NCBI GenBank assembly: GCA_963531535.1
Contig: CAUSGX010000008.1
Span: 1 to 39,972 of the forward strand
Reading direction: 5' to 3'
DNA length: 39,972 nucleotides
Source of the DNA: HOT-345 sp963531535
GTDB lineage: Bacteria; Patescibacteriota; Gracilibacteria; Absconditabacterales; Absconditicoccaceae
Shown: positions 9,521 to 19,389 of the stretch, in pieces
How positions within the stretch are numbered: position 1 is the stretch's first letter
Layout of the letters: the number at the start of each line of letters is the position of its first letter
Translations under genes and position numbers: made by a program
Notes under the pieces: model-generated
What the model saw: the letters and a program-made list of their open reading frames with translations, nothing else
Databases searched by the model: none
Told to the model about the DNA's origin: nothing

Positions 9521-9568
9521 TGTATTTCGCAATATGTAGGCTCTCTCTGATAGGGGCGAAAACTTTTT

Positions 9569-9662
9569 GTCATCGCGAGTGAGTGAAACGAACGTGGCGA
9601 TCCAGAGAGAACTCAAAATGGTTTATTTTTAATCTGGATTGCTTCACTTCGTTCGCAATGAC
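9569..9662. repeat. Palindromic element type 1, copy 1
   Basis: A 94-bp element running from GTCATCGCGAGTGAG to TTCGCAATGAC; its arms can fold into a long imperfect hairpin. It matches 9735-9828 at nearly every base. Confidence 0.85.
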
Positions 9663-9734
9663 GGGTTGGATACTAAAAAGCCCCTCAGTCTCGCTGTGTT
9701 CGACAGCTCCCCTAGCAGGGAGCGAAAACCTTTT

Positions 9735-9828
9735 GTCATCGCGAGTGAGTGAAACGAACGCGGCGATCTAGATAGGAATCAAAATGGTTTAGTTTTAATC
9801 TGGATTGCTTCACTTCGTTCGCAATGAC
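9735..9828. repeat. Palindromic element type 1, copy 2
   Basis: Second 94-bp copy with the same ends and the same length as 9569-9662; it differs by a few substitutions in the centre. Confidence 0.85.
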
Positions 9829-9931
9829 GGGGCTGAGTGCTAAAGCCCCTCAGTCTCGCTAACGCTCGCCAGCTCCCCTAGCAGGGAGCGAAAATTTCCA
9901 CTTCGTTCGCAATGAGAGGTTTGATGAGAGG

Positions 9932-12196
9932 TTATCCATAGGCGAGTTCCAAATTAGCCTCAATATCTGCGGTGGAATGTTCTGACTGGCTGGATTTTTG
10001 GGCTTCATAATTATTACGGAAGTCCTGAGAAAAAGATGAAAGCTGACCATTTTGATCCAGAGGAAGTCCACTTGAGAGGTGGTGGAGCGTCGCTGAGAGG
10101 TCGCTTATATTGAGCTTAAAGTCTGAGCTCGTAGGATCAAGTGATGGAGAGCGGAGGTCTTGTCTTGTAAAAAGATTGAAAAAGCTGAGCATCGCACTAG
10201 ATCGTGCTTTGAGATCAGATTTTTTTTCTTTTGTCGCTTGATAGAGTTGAGTTAAGGTGTCTCTCAGTACGGGATCGGCGATTTTTTTGATCTCATCTGG
10301 AGAGTTGAGCGTCTGAGTAAGTTTCTCAATACTTGCTATCAATCTCTTGAGCTGATCGGTTGTCAAAGACTCACTGGTTTTATCAAGGCATCTAAATAGG
10401 TTTCTTAGTTCAGGATTTGTATTTAATTCTCCTCCAGTATTAAGCTGAGTAGAAATCTCTGCTGGGATCAACCCACTCGTGAATAGTTGGACTCAGACAT
10501 TTTTTTCTGCATCTCTGGCAATACGCTCAGAGATTCTTGGCTCCTCAGCTGAGCTAACAAAGAAATTATCAATACTTGAACTGACAAGCAGTGATAATTT
10601 CTCATTATATTCATGAGGAGTATCTGCAGCATCTATCATCTCTCAAAATGTCTCAGTAGAACACTCTTTTCCTAGCTGATCGGCGATAGTATCTGCGGTT
10701 GGCATTTTGATATTAAGATCGGTTCTTTTCCCTGTTGCTCATAGCGAAAGTTGCCCAGTATTTGGGTCGGTGTAGAGATAATCATCACACTGCAAAGTCG
10801 CATTAGGATCGCTAAGATTATAGTAGATACTGATAGGCTTTCCCTTGATGGTTCACTTGATCTTCATGATTTTGTCTTCAGCTCAAGAAAGGAGGTCCTG
10901 ATGCTGCTCTATTGTTGCATATTCTCCTCCTTCCTTTTGCATAAGATCGGCAAGTGTCTGCTTACCAAGGCTATCCTGATCTAAGTAGCGAAGAATAGCC
11001 ACCAAAGGTGCTTGCGCTGCCGCAGCTTTTAGATAATTCACATTTTTATCGGTAAACTTCTTTTTTAGTCAGTCAAAGTGTGCTTGATACTGCTGGAGAG
11101 CCGCTATTTCTTCGGCAGAAAATCAAGGCTCACTATGATCAAGGTCGGCTTTCTTTTTTCTTTCCAATAGTGGCAATATGTGGTCAAAAAATCTCTTTTG
11201 ATCAGCATCTCAAAAAAGCTGAAAGATTTTCTGCTGTTGTTTGATATTCAGCTTATCATCTAGCACATTTACTTTCTTCAGCGATTTAAGGCTCTCATCA
11301 TTTTTTGCAAATTCCATGAGTTGAGGATTCTGCTCAAAGGTCTCCTTTCTCGGTTCATTACTCAGGGGATATCCTCCATCAGTCTTTTCAACGATACCGA
11401 GCGACTTTTCCATCTTTTTGAGGGTTGTGAGGAAGGTTTCCCCCTCGGGAGTCTTGGTATCTAGCGAGGCGATTTTTTCTCTCGCGAGCGAAAACTGGGC
11501 ATAGTCACTGAGTGAGAGTCCGTTTTTTTTGAGTCTTGCCTTGGTATTGGGAGAAAGAGCGTTGATTTTCGTATTGATTTCCTCAGTGCTGTGTTGTTTG
11601 AGGTCAGGAGAGAGTTTTTGATAGGATTCTTTCGCGGCTTTGATTAACTTCTGTTGCTCTGATATCAGTTTTATTTCTATCAGATTTTTAGCTTCTTGCC
11701 CTTTATTTTTAGCTTCTTGCCCTTTATTTTTAGCTTCCTCACCTTTATTTTTAGCTTCTTGCCCTTTATTTTTAGCTTCCTCACCTTTATTTTTAGCTTC
11801 TTCCCCTTTATTTTTAGCTTCCTTACTTTCTTTTTCAGCTGTTAGTTTTTTTATATTTTCATTCCTTGCAAGCAGTTGTTTATTCATAGGAATATCCTTC
11901 TTTTCAGCTGATCTTCTTTTTTTAGCTTTTATAATTTCCTTCAACTCGAAGACAGGAGAAGTGTTTTTCTTTTCTGAAAAATCTTTTGCTATTTTTAAGA
12001 GTGATTTTACTTCTTCAGGAGATAATTTCAGCTTTGACTCTACTATAACAGTATTTAACTGTTCTCACTGCTTCTTTCCTTTTTCTGTTTTGGTTACTGG
12101 GAAAACTTCACCAATAGCTGACAGAGTATTGCTTTTTTGACTATTAAAAGTCTCTTGAGATTGTTTAGGATATTTTTTTATGTTTTCTCCTGTCAT
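9932..12196 (-). CDS. Large charged protein with heptad repeats, unknown function
   Basis: A 754-residue open frame (UGA as Gly) from the ATG at 12196 to TAA. There is no signal peptide or membrane segment. The N-terminal ~110 residues are Lys/Glu-rich. Then come six tandem heptads EAKNKGE/Q (about 125-170) predicted to form a coiled coil, then a long mostly helical region rich in Lys, Leu, Asp and Gln. It contains a KRFFDHILPLLERKKADLD segment and a CDDYLYTDPNTGQLSLG segment that looks like a small beta region (about 460-490). I recognise no domain. It starts 22 bases after the heptad-repeat lipoprotein gene, so the two are probably one operon. A cytoplasmic partner of the lipoprotein, or a protein exported by an unknown route, are both possible. 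Sure as a gene; the function is unknown. Confidence 0.8.
11684..11824 (-). repeat. In-frame 21-bp tandem repeat (EAKNKG heptads)
   Basis: About six and a half copies of a 21-bp unit, each encoding EAKNKGE or EAKNKGQ on the minus strand. Variants alternate, which suggests slippage or unequal exchange. Confidence 0.9.
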
Positions 12197-12218
12197 TTAC
12201 TCTTTTGTTAATAGATAA

Positions 12219-12944
12219 CTATTTTTTTAGGCTAGCTAAATATTTTGCGTGTGGAATTGGCTCATATCAGTTCTCTTTTGCCCACTGGAAATACTCATCT
12301 AAAGCATCTTGGACTTCCTTAGAAGATTTGAAGACCTCCTCATCAACACTTGCCCATAGGGCCTCCATCTCTGCTCTCGCATTTTTTCTATTCTTAGCGA
12401 TTTTTTCTCAATCTTTAGCGATTCTTTCTCTATCTTTAGCGATTCTTTCCGCATCTTTAGCGATTCTTTCCGCATCTTTAGCGATTCTTTCTCTATCTTT
12501 AGCAATTCTTTCTCTATCTTTAGCAATTCTTTCTCTATCTTTAGCAATTCTTTCCGCATCTTCATCTATCTTTTTAATCTCTTCGACTAGTTTAATGGAA
12601 TCTCTAGTAATTTGTTCATTTTCCATTTCTAAAATTGCCCTATCATATTCTGATTCATCATTCTCTGATCCCTCATTTTCTCTATTTGCTTCTTGAACGT
12701 CTGTGAAAGCCGCAGTTTTTTCATCAGTTAAGGTATCTTTTCCCTCTGCCTTTACTTCTACATTTTCAGTCTTTGCTTCTTGGTCTATATTTTTTTCATG
12801 AGAACATGATGTGCAAGATGGGTTTCCGACCATCAAAGTCCCTGCTAGAGCTACTCCTGTCGTGAGTTTCCTCAACTTGTCTTTGAATGATGAGCTGTTT
12901 TGTGCGTTTGATGAGTTTGTGAAATTTCTTGTGCTATTATTCAT
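12219..12944 (-). CDS. Lipoprotein with ERIAKDR heptad repeats (paralogue A)
   Basis: Encodes 241 residues. The first ~32 residues (MNNSTRNFTNSSNAQNSS then FKDKLRKLTTGVALAG) are almost identical to the gene at 13101-13601. They form a long polar n-region, a hydrophobic stretch and a lipobox-like region with Cys (VGNPSCTSC). An acidic linker follows, then eight heptads of the ERIAKDR/A type (about 128-184), a strong coiled-coil candidate. The C-terminal domain ends YGNEKAWQ-like text reversed to GYEPIPHAKYLASLKK, matching GYEPSEHCKKLLASLKK in the paralogue. UGA encodes a Gly inside the last heptad (12408-12410), which under the standard code would cut the protein short. Likely an outer-surface stalk-like lipoprotein, co-transcribed with the 754-residue protein that follows. 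Confidence 0.8.
12391..12561 (-). repeat. In-frame 21-bp tandem repeat (ERIAKD heptads)
   Basis: Eight copies of a 21-bp unit with two alternating variants (Arg or Ala at one position). The last copy is the most diverged. Confidence 0.9.
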
Positions 12945-12948
12945 AACT

Positions 12949-12963
12949 ATTCTTGGTAAGAAT
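12949..12963. promoter_or_regulatory. Leader palindrome upstream of lipoprotein A
   Basis: ATTCTTGGTAAGAAT, a 6-bp inverted repeat with a 3-base centre, lies 4 bases before the start codon. The identical sequence sits at the same distance from the paralogue's start. Confidence 0.5.
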
Positions 12964-12977
12964 ATAAAGATACCTAT

Positions 12978-13005
12978 ATTATAATCAAATTACAATATTT
13001 GTCAA
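12978..13005 (-). promoter_or_regulatory. Promoter for the lipoprotein A operon
   Basis: On the minus strand: consensus TTGACA (13005-13000), a 16-bp spacer and consensus TATAAT (12983-12978), 34 bases before the start. Confidence 0.75.
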
Positions 13006-13030
13006 GCTTTGGTGCGATTTCTATTTTAAT

Positions 13031-13067
13031 AAAAAAATACCGTTTTTCACTAGGGGAAACAGTATTT
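13031..13067 (-). terminator. Terminator after lipoprotein B (- strand)
   Basis: An 11-bp stem (13035-13045 with 13057-13067, one mismatch) followed on the minus strand by a run of Ts. Confidence 0.7.
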
Positions 13068-13100
13068 ATATATTATATAGCACAAGAGTTTTTTAAATAA

Positions 13101-13601
13101 CTATTTTTTTAGGCTAGCTAAAAGCTTTTTACAATGTTCTGATGGCTCGTATCCATATTTTTTACAATTATCAAAATATGTCAATATTCCTTTTTGGAGT
13201 TCTTGATCAAACTTAAGCAGTTCAGGAGTTATTGAATCTCGTCTTTTTGTTTGTCTTTCCATCGAGGAGGTATTTTCACTATCAGTTTGATCTATCTCCA
13301 TATCTAGCTCTTCAGAAATATCCTCCTGCTCTGCTATTGCTACTTCTAATGCTGCCTTCTTATAGAAATCATCCATATCTGTTATAGAATCAGTACTCTG
13401 CTCCTGTGCCTTTACTTCCACATTTTCGATCTTGTCCTTTTGCTGATCTGCTGTAGTGCTGGTTTTATTTTCACATGCTGTTCCCATCAATAATGTCCCA
13501 GCTAGAGCTACTCCTGTTGTGAGTTTTCTCAGCTTGTCTTTGAATGATGAGCTGTTTTGTGCGTTTGATAAGTTACTGAAATTTCTTGTGCTATTGTTCA
13601 T
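13101..13601 (-). CDS. Lipoprotein (paralogue B, without heptad repeats)
   Basis: Encodes 166 residues with the same N-terminus as the gene at 12219-12944, here with a clear lipobox LLMGTAC at about residue 43. A Thr/Glu/Asp-rich linker, an acidic middle part and the C-terminal motif KKYGYEPSEHCKKLLASLKK follow. It lacks the heptad block of its neighbour, so paralogue A looks like this protein with a coiled-coil insertion. It has its own promoter, an identical 5' leader and its own terminator. The long polar stretch before the hydrophobic core is unusual for a lipoprotein signal, so secretion is inferred, not certain. No database family is recognised. None of its glycines is UGA-encoded, though there are few. 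Confidence 0.8.
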   Translation of the reverse strand: MNNSTRNFSNLSNAQNSSSFKDKLRKLTTGVALAGTLLMGTACENKTSTTADQQKDKIENVEVKAQEQSTDSITDMDDFYKKAALEVAIAEQEDISEELDMEIDQTDSENTSSMERQTKRRDSITPELLKFDQELQKGILTYFDNCKKYGYEPSEHCKKLLASLKK

Positions 13602-13605
13602 AACT

Positions 13606-13620
13606 ATTCTTGGTAAGAAT
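13606..13620. promoter_or_regulatory. Leader palindrome upstream of lipoprotein B
   Basis: The same 15-base palindrome as at 12949-12963, 4 bases before the start codon. Confidence 0.5.
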
Positions 13621-13638
13621 ATAAAGACATATATCTAT

Positions 13639-13666
13639 ACTATAACCAAATACTGTCTTTTGTCAA
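13639..13666 (-). promoter_or_regulatory. Promoter for lipoprotein B
   Basis: On the minus strand: TTGACA (13666-13661), a 16-bp spacer and TATAGT (13644-13639). Confidence 0.7.
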
Positions 13667-13711
13667 TAGAAATATTTTTTTAGTTGATTATAGTCTTTAG
13701 TGTTTTGTTGG

Positions 13712-13880
13712 AGATACTCAACCCCCTCTGTCCTTCGGACATCTCCCCCTATCAGGGGAGAAGTGATATACATTAAACTAGTTTGTCAGTTATCTGGATC
13801 GCCACGGCTTCGCCTCGCGATGACAGGCTTTTATTGAAACTCGTGATGACGAGAATGTTTTTCCTGCTAGCAGGGAATGT
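13712..13880. repeat. Second intergenic palindromic repeat cluster
   Basis: Elements of the same general kind as at 9530-9925. A CCCCCTCTGTCCTTCGGACA unit ends in the palindrome CCCCCTATCAGGGG (about 13721-13762). A GGATCGCCACGGCTTCGCC unit runs into CTCGCGATGACAG (about 13796-13825), and remnants lie to about 13875. It lies between lipoprotein B and the RND gene; there is no gene here. Confidence 0.75.
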
Positions 13881-13889
13881 TAAAGTCGC

Positions 13890-13917
13890 TTGCAAGTAGG
13901 AGGGAAAATGATATACT
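13890..13917 (+). promoter_or_regulatory. Promoter for the RND transporter
   Basis: TTGCAA (13890-13895), a 16-bp spacer and TATACT (13912-13917), 31 bases before the start codon. Confidence 0.65.
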
Positions 13918-13948
13918 TTGCTGTTTGTTTATATTTATTGGAGTGTCT

Positions 13949-16900
13949 ATGACAGGATCTGAATATAATAAAAAGCTGACTTCAGGTTTTTTTGCCTTTT
14001 GGTTAATGCAGTGGAGAACCACTTTTTTAGTGTTGATTTTGATCGTGTTGATCGGGACTTTTTCGGCAATTCGTATCCCAAAAGAATCGAGTCCTGATGT
14101 GAGTTTTGGTATGGTAGTTATCACAACGGTGTATCCGTGAGCGAGTTCTCAGGATATTGATTCTCTTATCACTGAAAAGGTAGAAAATCAGATCAAGAAT
14201 ATTGATGGAATTGACAAGATTACCTCGACTTCGGTAGATAGCGTATCAAGTACAACAGTGATGCTTAAAAATGATGCTGATGCTGACACAGTGACTTCTG
14301 AGATTCAGGATAGTGTTAGGCAGCTTTCTCTGCCAAAAGATGCGAATGATCCGGTTGTAAAAAAGATTACTTCTAAGAATAATAGTCTATTTAACTTAGT
14401 CCTTTATAGTAAAAATCAGAATTTTAATGTTGATTATCTTAAAGAGAGAGCTTGAATGCTTGAAAATGCTCTAGAGGGGAAAGGAGCGATAGATCAGATC
14501 ACGGTTACTGATGGTGATAAGTATGATATTGAGATACTGGTGGACCAGGCAAAGTTGGATTCTCTAGGAATTCCTCTTTCTCAGGTAGCGAGTAGTATTC
14601 AGGCTTTTAATAGCAATCAGCCACTTGGGACACACGAGATCGGTGATAGAGAATATGCCTTTAGAATTGATGGGGAGGTTAGGTCAATCGTTGAACTCAA
14701 GCAATTACCTATTAGTGTCGCTGCCGGAAAGGTCACAACGCTAGAAAATATTGCAAGTATCAAGAAGGTGTATGCTGATACTACGGATTTGACTGTTTGA
14801 AACAAAGCACAATGAGATATTGGGAAAGTAGCTGTGGGTGTTGCATTTGAAAAGAAGTCAAGTTCGAGTATTCTGTCTGCTGCTGTGGAGGCAAAGAAGC
14901 GTATTGAAGAAGAGATGAAAAAGCAGATTTATCATGATATTTGATATTTTTATACTAACGATCTCTGAGAGTATATTAGTGAGGATTATAGTGACTTGGC
15001 GGTGAATATGGTTTCTACCTTGGCTATTGTATTTGTGATTGTGTCAATGTTTGTTGGTGGTATGGAGTCTTTTATTGCGACGGTTTCGATTCCACTTGCG
15101 TTCTTTATTACCTTTTTTGTGCTGAATTTTTTTGGGTATACGATGAACTTTTTGACAAATTTTTCATTGATTATTTGTCTTGGAATTGCGGTAGATACAG
15201 CGACGGTAGTCGTTCAGGGAGCGAGTGAGTTTATCAAGCTTGGGTATAAACCACTTAATGCTGCACTTCTTTCAGTAAAAACCTATAAGAATTCATTGAT
15301 TTCTGGGACTGCGACAACTGTTGTTGTATTCTTTCCATTGATGAGTTTGCCGTGAGTGATGGGAAAATATTTGGCATATATTCCTATTACGATTTTTGTG
15401 ACACTTTTGGCTTCGCTTTTTATTTCTTTGACAATTACTCCAGCGCTCTTTTTTAAGTCGAGTAGGGAAAAGAAACTCTTTACTCCAAATCCTGATGCTG
15501 AGCTTACCTTGACTGAGGATGAAAAGTTTATTTTGGCTCAAGATAGAGGAGGTAAAGTAGAAAAAACTGAATCCAGTCAGCGTTCTTGGAGAGATAAGAT
15601 TTTTGATCCTCTGAATGCACGGTATGATAAGCATCTTGGGACGATTTTGCAGAGTGCTGGGAAGAGAGTTATTGTGGTAATTATCCCACTCGTGGTTACT
15701 ATTTTTACAATGTGGCTCGTTTCTCCTCAGCTTGGGTTTATTATGATGCCAGCATCTGACAATGAATATCTTACTATTTCTTTAACTGCTAAAGTTGGAC
15801 TGACAAAAGAGGCTATCAAAGAAAAAAGTCAGGAAATTCATCAGATTTTTGGTACTGTCCCTGAGCTTGTGAATTACACGAGCACGATTAAGGGAAATAA
15901 GATTGATGTGCTACTCCGTATCTCAAAAAAGGGAGAGAGAAAGAGATCAAGTTTTGAGGTAGAAAAGGATTTGCTTGCTAAACTGGATCATCTCGTGATG
16001 CAAGGATTTCAGGTGGCTGTTGCTACGAGAGGGAATGGACCAGCAACAGGAAAGGAAATCTGAATCAAGATCATCGCAGATGGGAATGCGAGCTTTGATA
16101 ATCTTTCTAAGGTAAGTAGAGATTTCAAACATTTTCTCGCGAGTATTCCTGGAACCAAGAATGTAAGCTCTTCTAGTGAAGAAAGTGCTGGACAGTTTCT
16201 CTTTGAGCTTGATGATCAGAAGTTAGCATTGCTTGGCTTCACTCCGCAGAGTATTGGTCCTTCACTTTATCTTGCGCTTAATGGGCTAGAGGCAGGAAGT
16301 ATCAAGTGAGAATATGATACTCATAAGATCAGAGTGAAGTATGATGATTTTTCTGATGGAATATCACCTGAACAGTTGATGAATACGAGTATTATTACTC
16401 CAGCTGGAAAAGTCTTGCTAGGAAATATTGGAAGTTATGTTTTTAAGCCTTCAACAGATGCTATCACAAGGGAGAAAAATCAGATTACGATCAGTATTTG
16501 AGCTAATCTAGAAAATGGCTATAAGGCTGAACCAATCAATGCAAAACTCACAGAATATGCTGGAAAGTATCAATTCCCTGCAGGGATTAGTTCCAGTGCA
16601 TGAGGGGAAACTGAGGAAAACAGTGATCTTTTGCTCTCACTTTTGAGTGCTTTGATCTTTTCACTTATTGCTATTTTTGCGATATTAGTCTTGCAGTTTA
16701 ATAGTTATACTCAGCCAACGATCATCAGTTATAGTATTTTGATGGGATTTGTGGGAGGAAGCTTTTGAATGCTTTTGACAGGGAATCCGTATTCATTGAT
16801 GTTTATGATTGGATTTATTGCCTTGGTTGGAATTGTGGTAAATAATGCGATTATTCTGATTGATAGTGCGAACGAAAATATGAAGCTTTGACATACTAGA

Positions 16901-17659
16901 GCTGATGCGATTAGAGAGAGTGCGAGATCTAGGCTTAGACCTATTCTCTCTACGACATTGACTACGGTGATAGGACTAGCGACATTGACTTCTGATGGAT
17001 TTTTTGCGCCATTGGCGTATACTATTATGTTTGGACTTTCGATTGCAACGGTTATGACGTTGTTTGCAATTCCTGCGCTCTATCAGGACGAATATAAACT
17101 TAGACTTTTGATCAAGAGGGTTTTGCTCAAGCCACTTTTGATGATTGGGGTTCCATGAGTCTTGCTCGGAATGGTATATCTGATTTGTTTACTCTTTGGT
17201 ATTCCGTTTATTGGAACTGTATATGGAAATGCCGCTGCGATAGCACTCTTTGCTAGTTGAATGCTCTTTCTGATAGGAGCTGAATTGGTGAAAAATTGTA
17301 GAGGTGAACAGTGATGGAGGCAGCATATCCTGTGAATGATTCCTTATAGTTTAAGTGGTGAGATTCGTCCTAGGCAAATTATTAAAAGAATTCTGATTAA
17401 ATTTGGAGTATTCTTATTGCCTTTGATTTTGTGACTTTTGACAGGAGGGCTTGCTAGTTTGGTAAGTGGAAATGCTTTTGTTGCTCAGACTGCAAGTACG
17501 GTAATGACTATTGTTGCGTATCTCTTCTATGTAGTTGGGAATTTGTATAGTTTTTGGACAAGTCCTGGACATCAGTTTTTGCATGATAGATTTACACAGA
17601 TAGGATTTAGGTTAAAAAAACATGAAGATCAGGATTCTGAACCTGTTTATAATCAGTAG
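13949..17659 (+). CDS. RND-family efflux transporter (AcrB-like) with extra C-terminal membrane domain
   Basis: A 1236-residue proton-driven exporter of the AcrB/MdtB type, assembled only with UGA as Gly. The N-terminus has a basic start and TM1 (about 25-42), then PN1/PN2-like porter domains with the RIPKESSPDV and VYPGASSQDI segments typical of the family. TM2-6 (about 345-500) include GIAVDTATVVV; where AcrB has two adjacent Asp residues in TM4, here only the first (about 416) remains and Thr replaces the second. The second half repeats the plan, with VVNNAIILID and RLRPILSTTLTT. The last ~170 residues add four more hydrophobic segments and end GHQFLHDRF, like the end of an RDD domain. The ATG at 13949 follows GGAG. 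No adaptor or outer-membrane channel gene lies beside it. The substrate is unknown. Confidence 0.9.
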
Positions 17660-17803
17660 TGATGATATAAAGCTTGCTTAGTTTGGAGGGCTTTTTGATT
17701 GGTTTGTTGTCGTGAAAGATCAGGAAGCTCTCATTTGCTCAGGTAGGTTTGTGCTTTGGGCTAGTTTTTTTGCGCTTGATTTTAGATTTTATTTTTGGGA
17801 GAT

Positions 17804-19231
17804 ATGGATAATAAGAATGTTGAGCTTTCGCTCAAATGATCAATTGTGAAATGAATATTTTGGCTTGCGATTCCTATTTTGATTGGGAATTTTTTGCAGA
17901 GTGCGTATCAGTTTGTAGATGCTTATTGGATTGGAAAACTCTCAAAAGAAGCTGTGGCTGCGGTTGCCTCTAGCGGATCAATTGTGTTTTTGATTTTGTC
18001 TCTAGGAATGGGGTTTTCTATGGCTGGGACGATTTTGATAGCTCAATATGTTGGGGCTAAAAATAAGGAAATGGTTAATAAAGGGGCTGCACAGACGCTT
18101 TTGAGTGTTGTGGTTATTTCAGTTATTTTGAGTATTATTGGTTATTTTAGTGCGGAGCATATTTTGCTCTTGATGTGAGCAGCAGACGAAATTATTGAGC
18201 CAGCGACACAATTTATGCAAATTACTTTTATGGGGCTGATTTTTAACTTTATTTTTTCAATGTTCCAGTCTCTGATGAGAGGAGTCTGAGAGGTAAAGTT
18301 ACCACTTTATGTAATTGGAGGGACAATTTTGCTTAACTTTGTGATGGACCCGATTTTGATTTTTGGATGGGGTATGATCCCTGCAATGGGTGTAAGAGGT
18401 GCTGCTTTAGCGACTTTGATTACGCAGGCGATATCTTCTTTGATTGGGTTGATTATTCTCTTTAGAGGGAAGCATGGGATTAAGATTCAACGAAAAGATT
18501 TTAAGCCAGATTTTTGATTTATTAAAAAGGCCTTTGTTCTTGGTATTCCTTCAAGTGTTGAGATGGCGATCCGTTCGCTAGGATATGTATTTTTGATGAA
18601 ACTTGTGATGAGTTTTTGAGTGATTGCTAATGCGGCATATGGAGCGGGAGCAAATATTTTTCAGCTGCTTTTTATCCCAACGCTTGGGCTTTCGATGGCG
18701 ACCTCTACAATGGTGGCACAAAATATCGGCGCTAGGCAGCTGGATAGGGCTCAGAAAATCGCTTATAAGAGTTCAGTTATTGCTTTTCTAATATTGGAAT
18801 CTGCTGGAGTTCTTGTCTTTATCTTTGCTCCGGAGCTGATTGGTATCTTTATCGATGCACAAAAAGAGCCAGAAGTTATAAAAATCTGAACTGATCTTTT
18901 GAGATTTAGTGCATTTACCATGTGATTTATGGGGATTCAGTTTACTTTGACGGGAATTTTTAGGGCTTCTGGGAAGACTACACTTGCAATGATCCTTTGA
19001 ATTATATCAATGTTTGTTGTGGAGATTCCATTGGCTTATTTATTGGCATATTATACTTCTCTCAAGGTTGATGGAGTTTGGATAGCTTTTGCACTGGTAA
19101 ATCTTATTATGGCATTGATTTGTTATTTGATTTATAGGAAGTGAGACTGGAAAAATACGAAACTTACACAACAAGATATTGAACAAGAGGAAGCTATGGA
19201 AGCGACACTTATCTGAGAAAATAAAAATTAA
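17804..19231 (+). CDS. MATE-family efflux transporter
   Basis: A 475-residue multidrug/sodium antiporter-like protein with twelve expected membrane helices. Family signs: the N-terminal IPILIGNFLQSAYQFVDAYWIG segment, AVAAVASSGSI, MGFSMAGTILIAQYVGAKN, then the second-half counterpart GIPSSVEMAIRSLGY and ATSTMVAQNIGARQLDRA. UGA codes Gly at many points, including twice in the first 20 residues. The ATG at 17804 follows GGGAG at a normal distance. The 144 bases separating it from the RND gene hold no recognisable gene or strong terminator, so read-through from the RND gene is possible. The substrate cannot be told from sequence. It ends with its own terminator. Confidence 0.93.
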
Positions 19232-19235
19232 AAAA

Positions 19236-19270
19236 CTAAAAACCTGATTTATTTCAGGTTTTTTAGTTTT
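19236..19270 (+). terminator. Terminator after the MATE gene
   Basis: Stem AAAAACCTGA/TCAGGTTTTT (19238-19247 with 19254-19263) followed by T-rich sequence. Confidence 0.8.
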
Positions 19271-19321
19271 AGTTGTTGAATTCCAGTTACTAAGGGGAAG
19301 ATATACTCGTTTTGGATATAC

Positions 19322-19356
19322 AGAAAAGCCCCTATGTCATAACAACATAGAGGCTT
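19322..19356 (-). terminator. Terminator after tRNA-Thr (- strand)
   Basis: A 12-bp stem with one mismatch (19326-19337 with 19345-19356); on the minus strand it is followed by CTTTTCTG. Confidence 0.65.
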
Positions 19357-19389
19357 ATATTTAAGCTTCTTAACCTATACTTTATGATT

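Larger units (their letters stand above)
9530..9925. repeat. Intergenic palindromic repeat cluster
   Basis: There is no gene here. Two kinds of element alternate. Type 1 is a 94-bp imperfect inverted repeat whose right arm is GATTGCTTCACTTCGTTCG followed by CAATGAC; full copies lie at 9569-9662 and 9735-9828, with a partial arm near 9898-9915. Type 2 begins CCCCTCAGTCTCGCT and ends in a small palindrome CTCCCCTAGCAGGGAGCG; copies lie at about 9680-9728 and 9846-9893, with a partial end near 9541-9563. The GC content is clearly above the surroundings. Similar palindromic units are known in many unrelated bacterial genomes. Confidence 0.85.

Noticed and set aside
9583..9771. Small plus-strand frame in the repeat cluster
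   Set aside because: It consists wholly of the palindromic repeat units and has no homology-like features.
11640..12140. Plus-strand open frame with repeated FLASCPL text
   Set aside because: It is the antisense of the 21-bp repeat in the real minus-strand gene; the minus frame continues for 754 residues with a sensible start and stop.
11684..12561. Possible CRISPR array
   Set aside because: The repeats are head-to-tail 21-bp units with no spacers, they lie in frame inside coding regions, and no cas gene is present.
12205..12696. Plus-strand open frame with repeated LSLAILS text, resembling a membrane protein
   Set aside because: Also an antisense artefact of a heptad repeat. The minus-strand lipoprotein has a paralogue next door, which proves its frame.
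17660..17803. Terminator or small gene between the RND and MATE genes
   Set aside because: The only candidate stem is short and interrupted, and no frame with a start is convincing.
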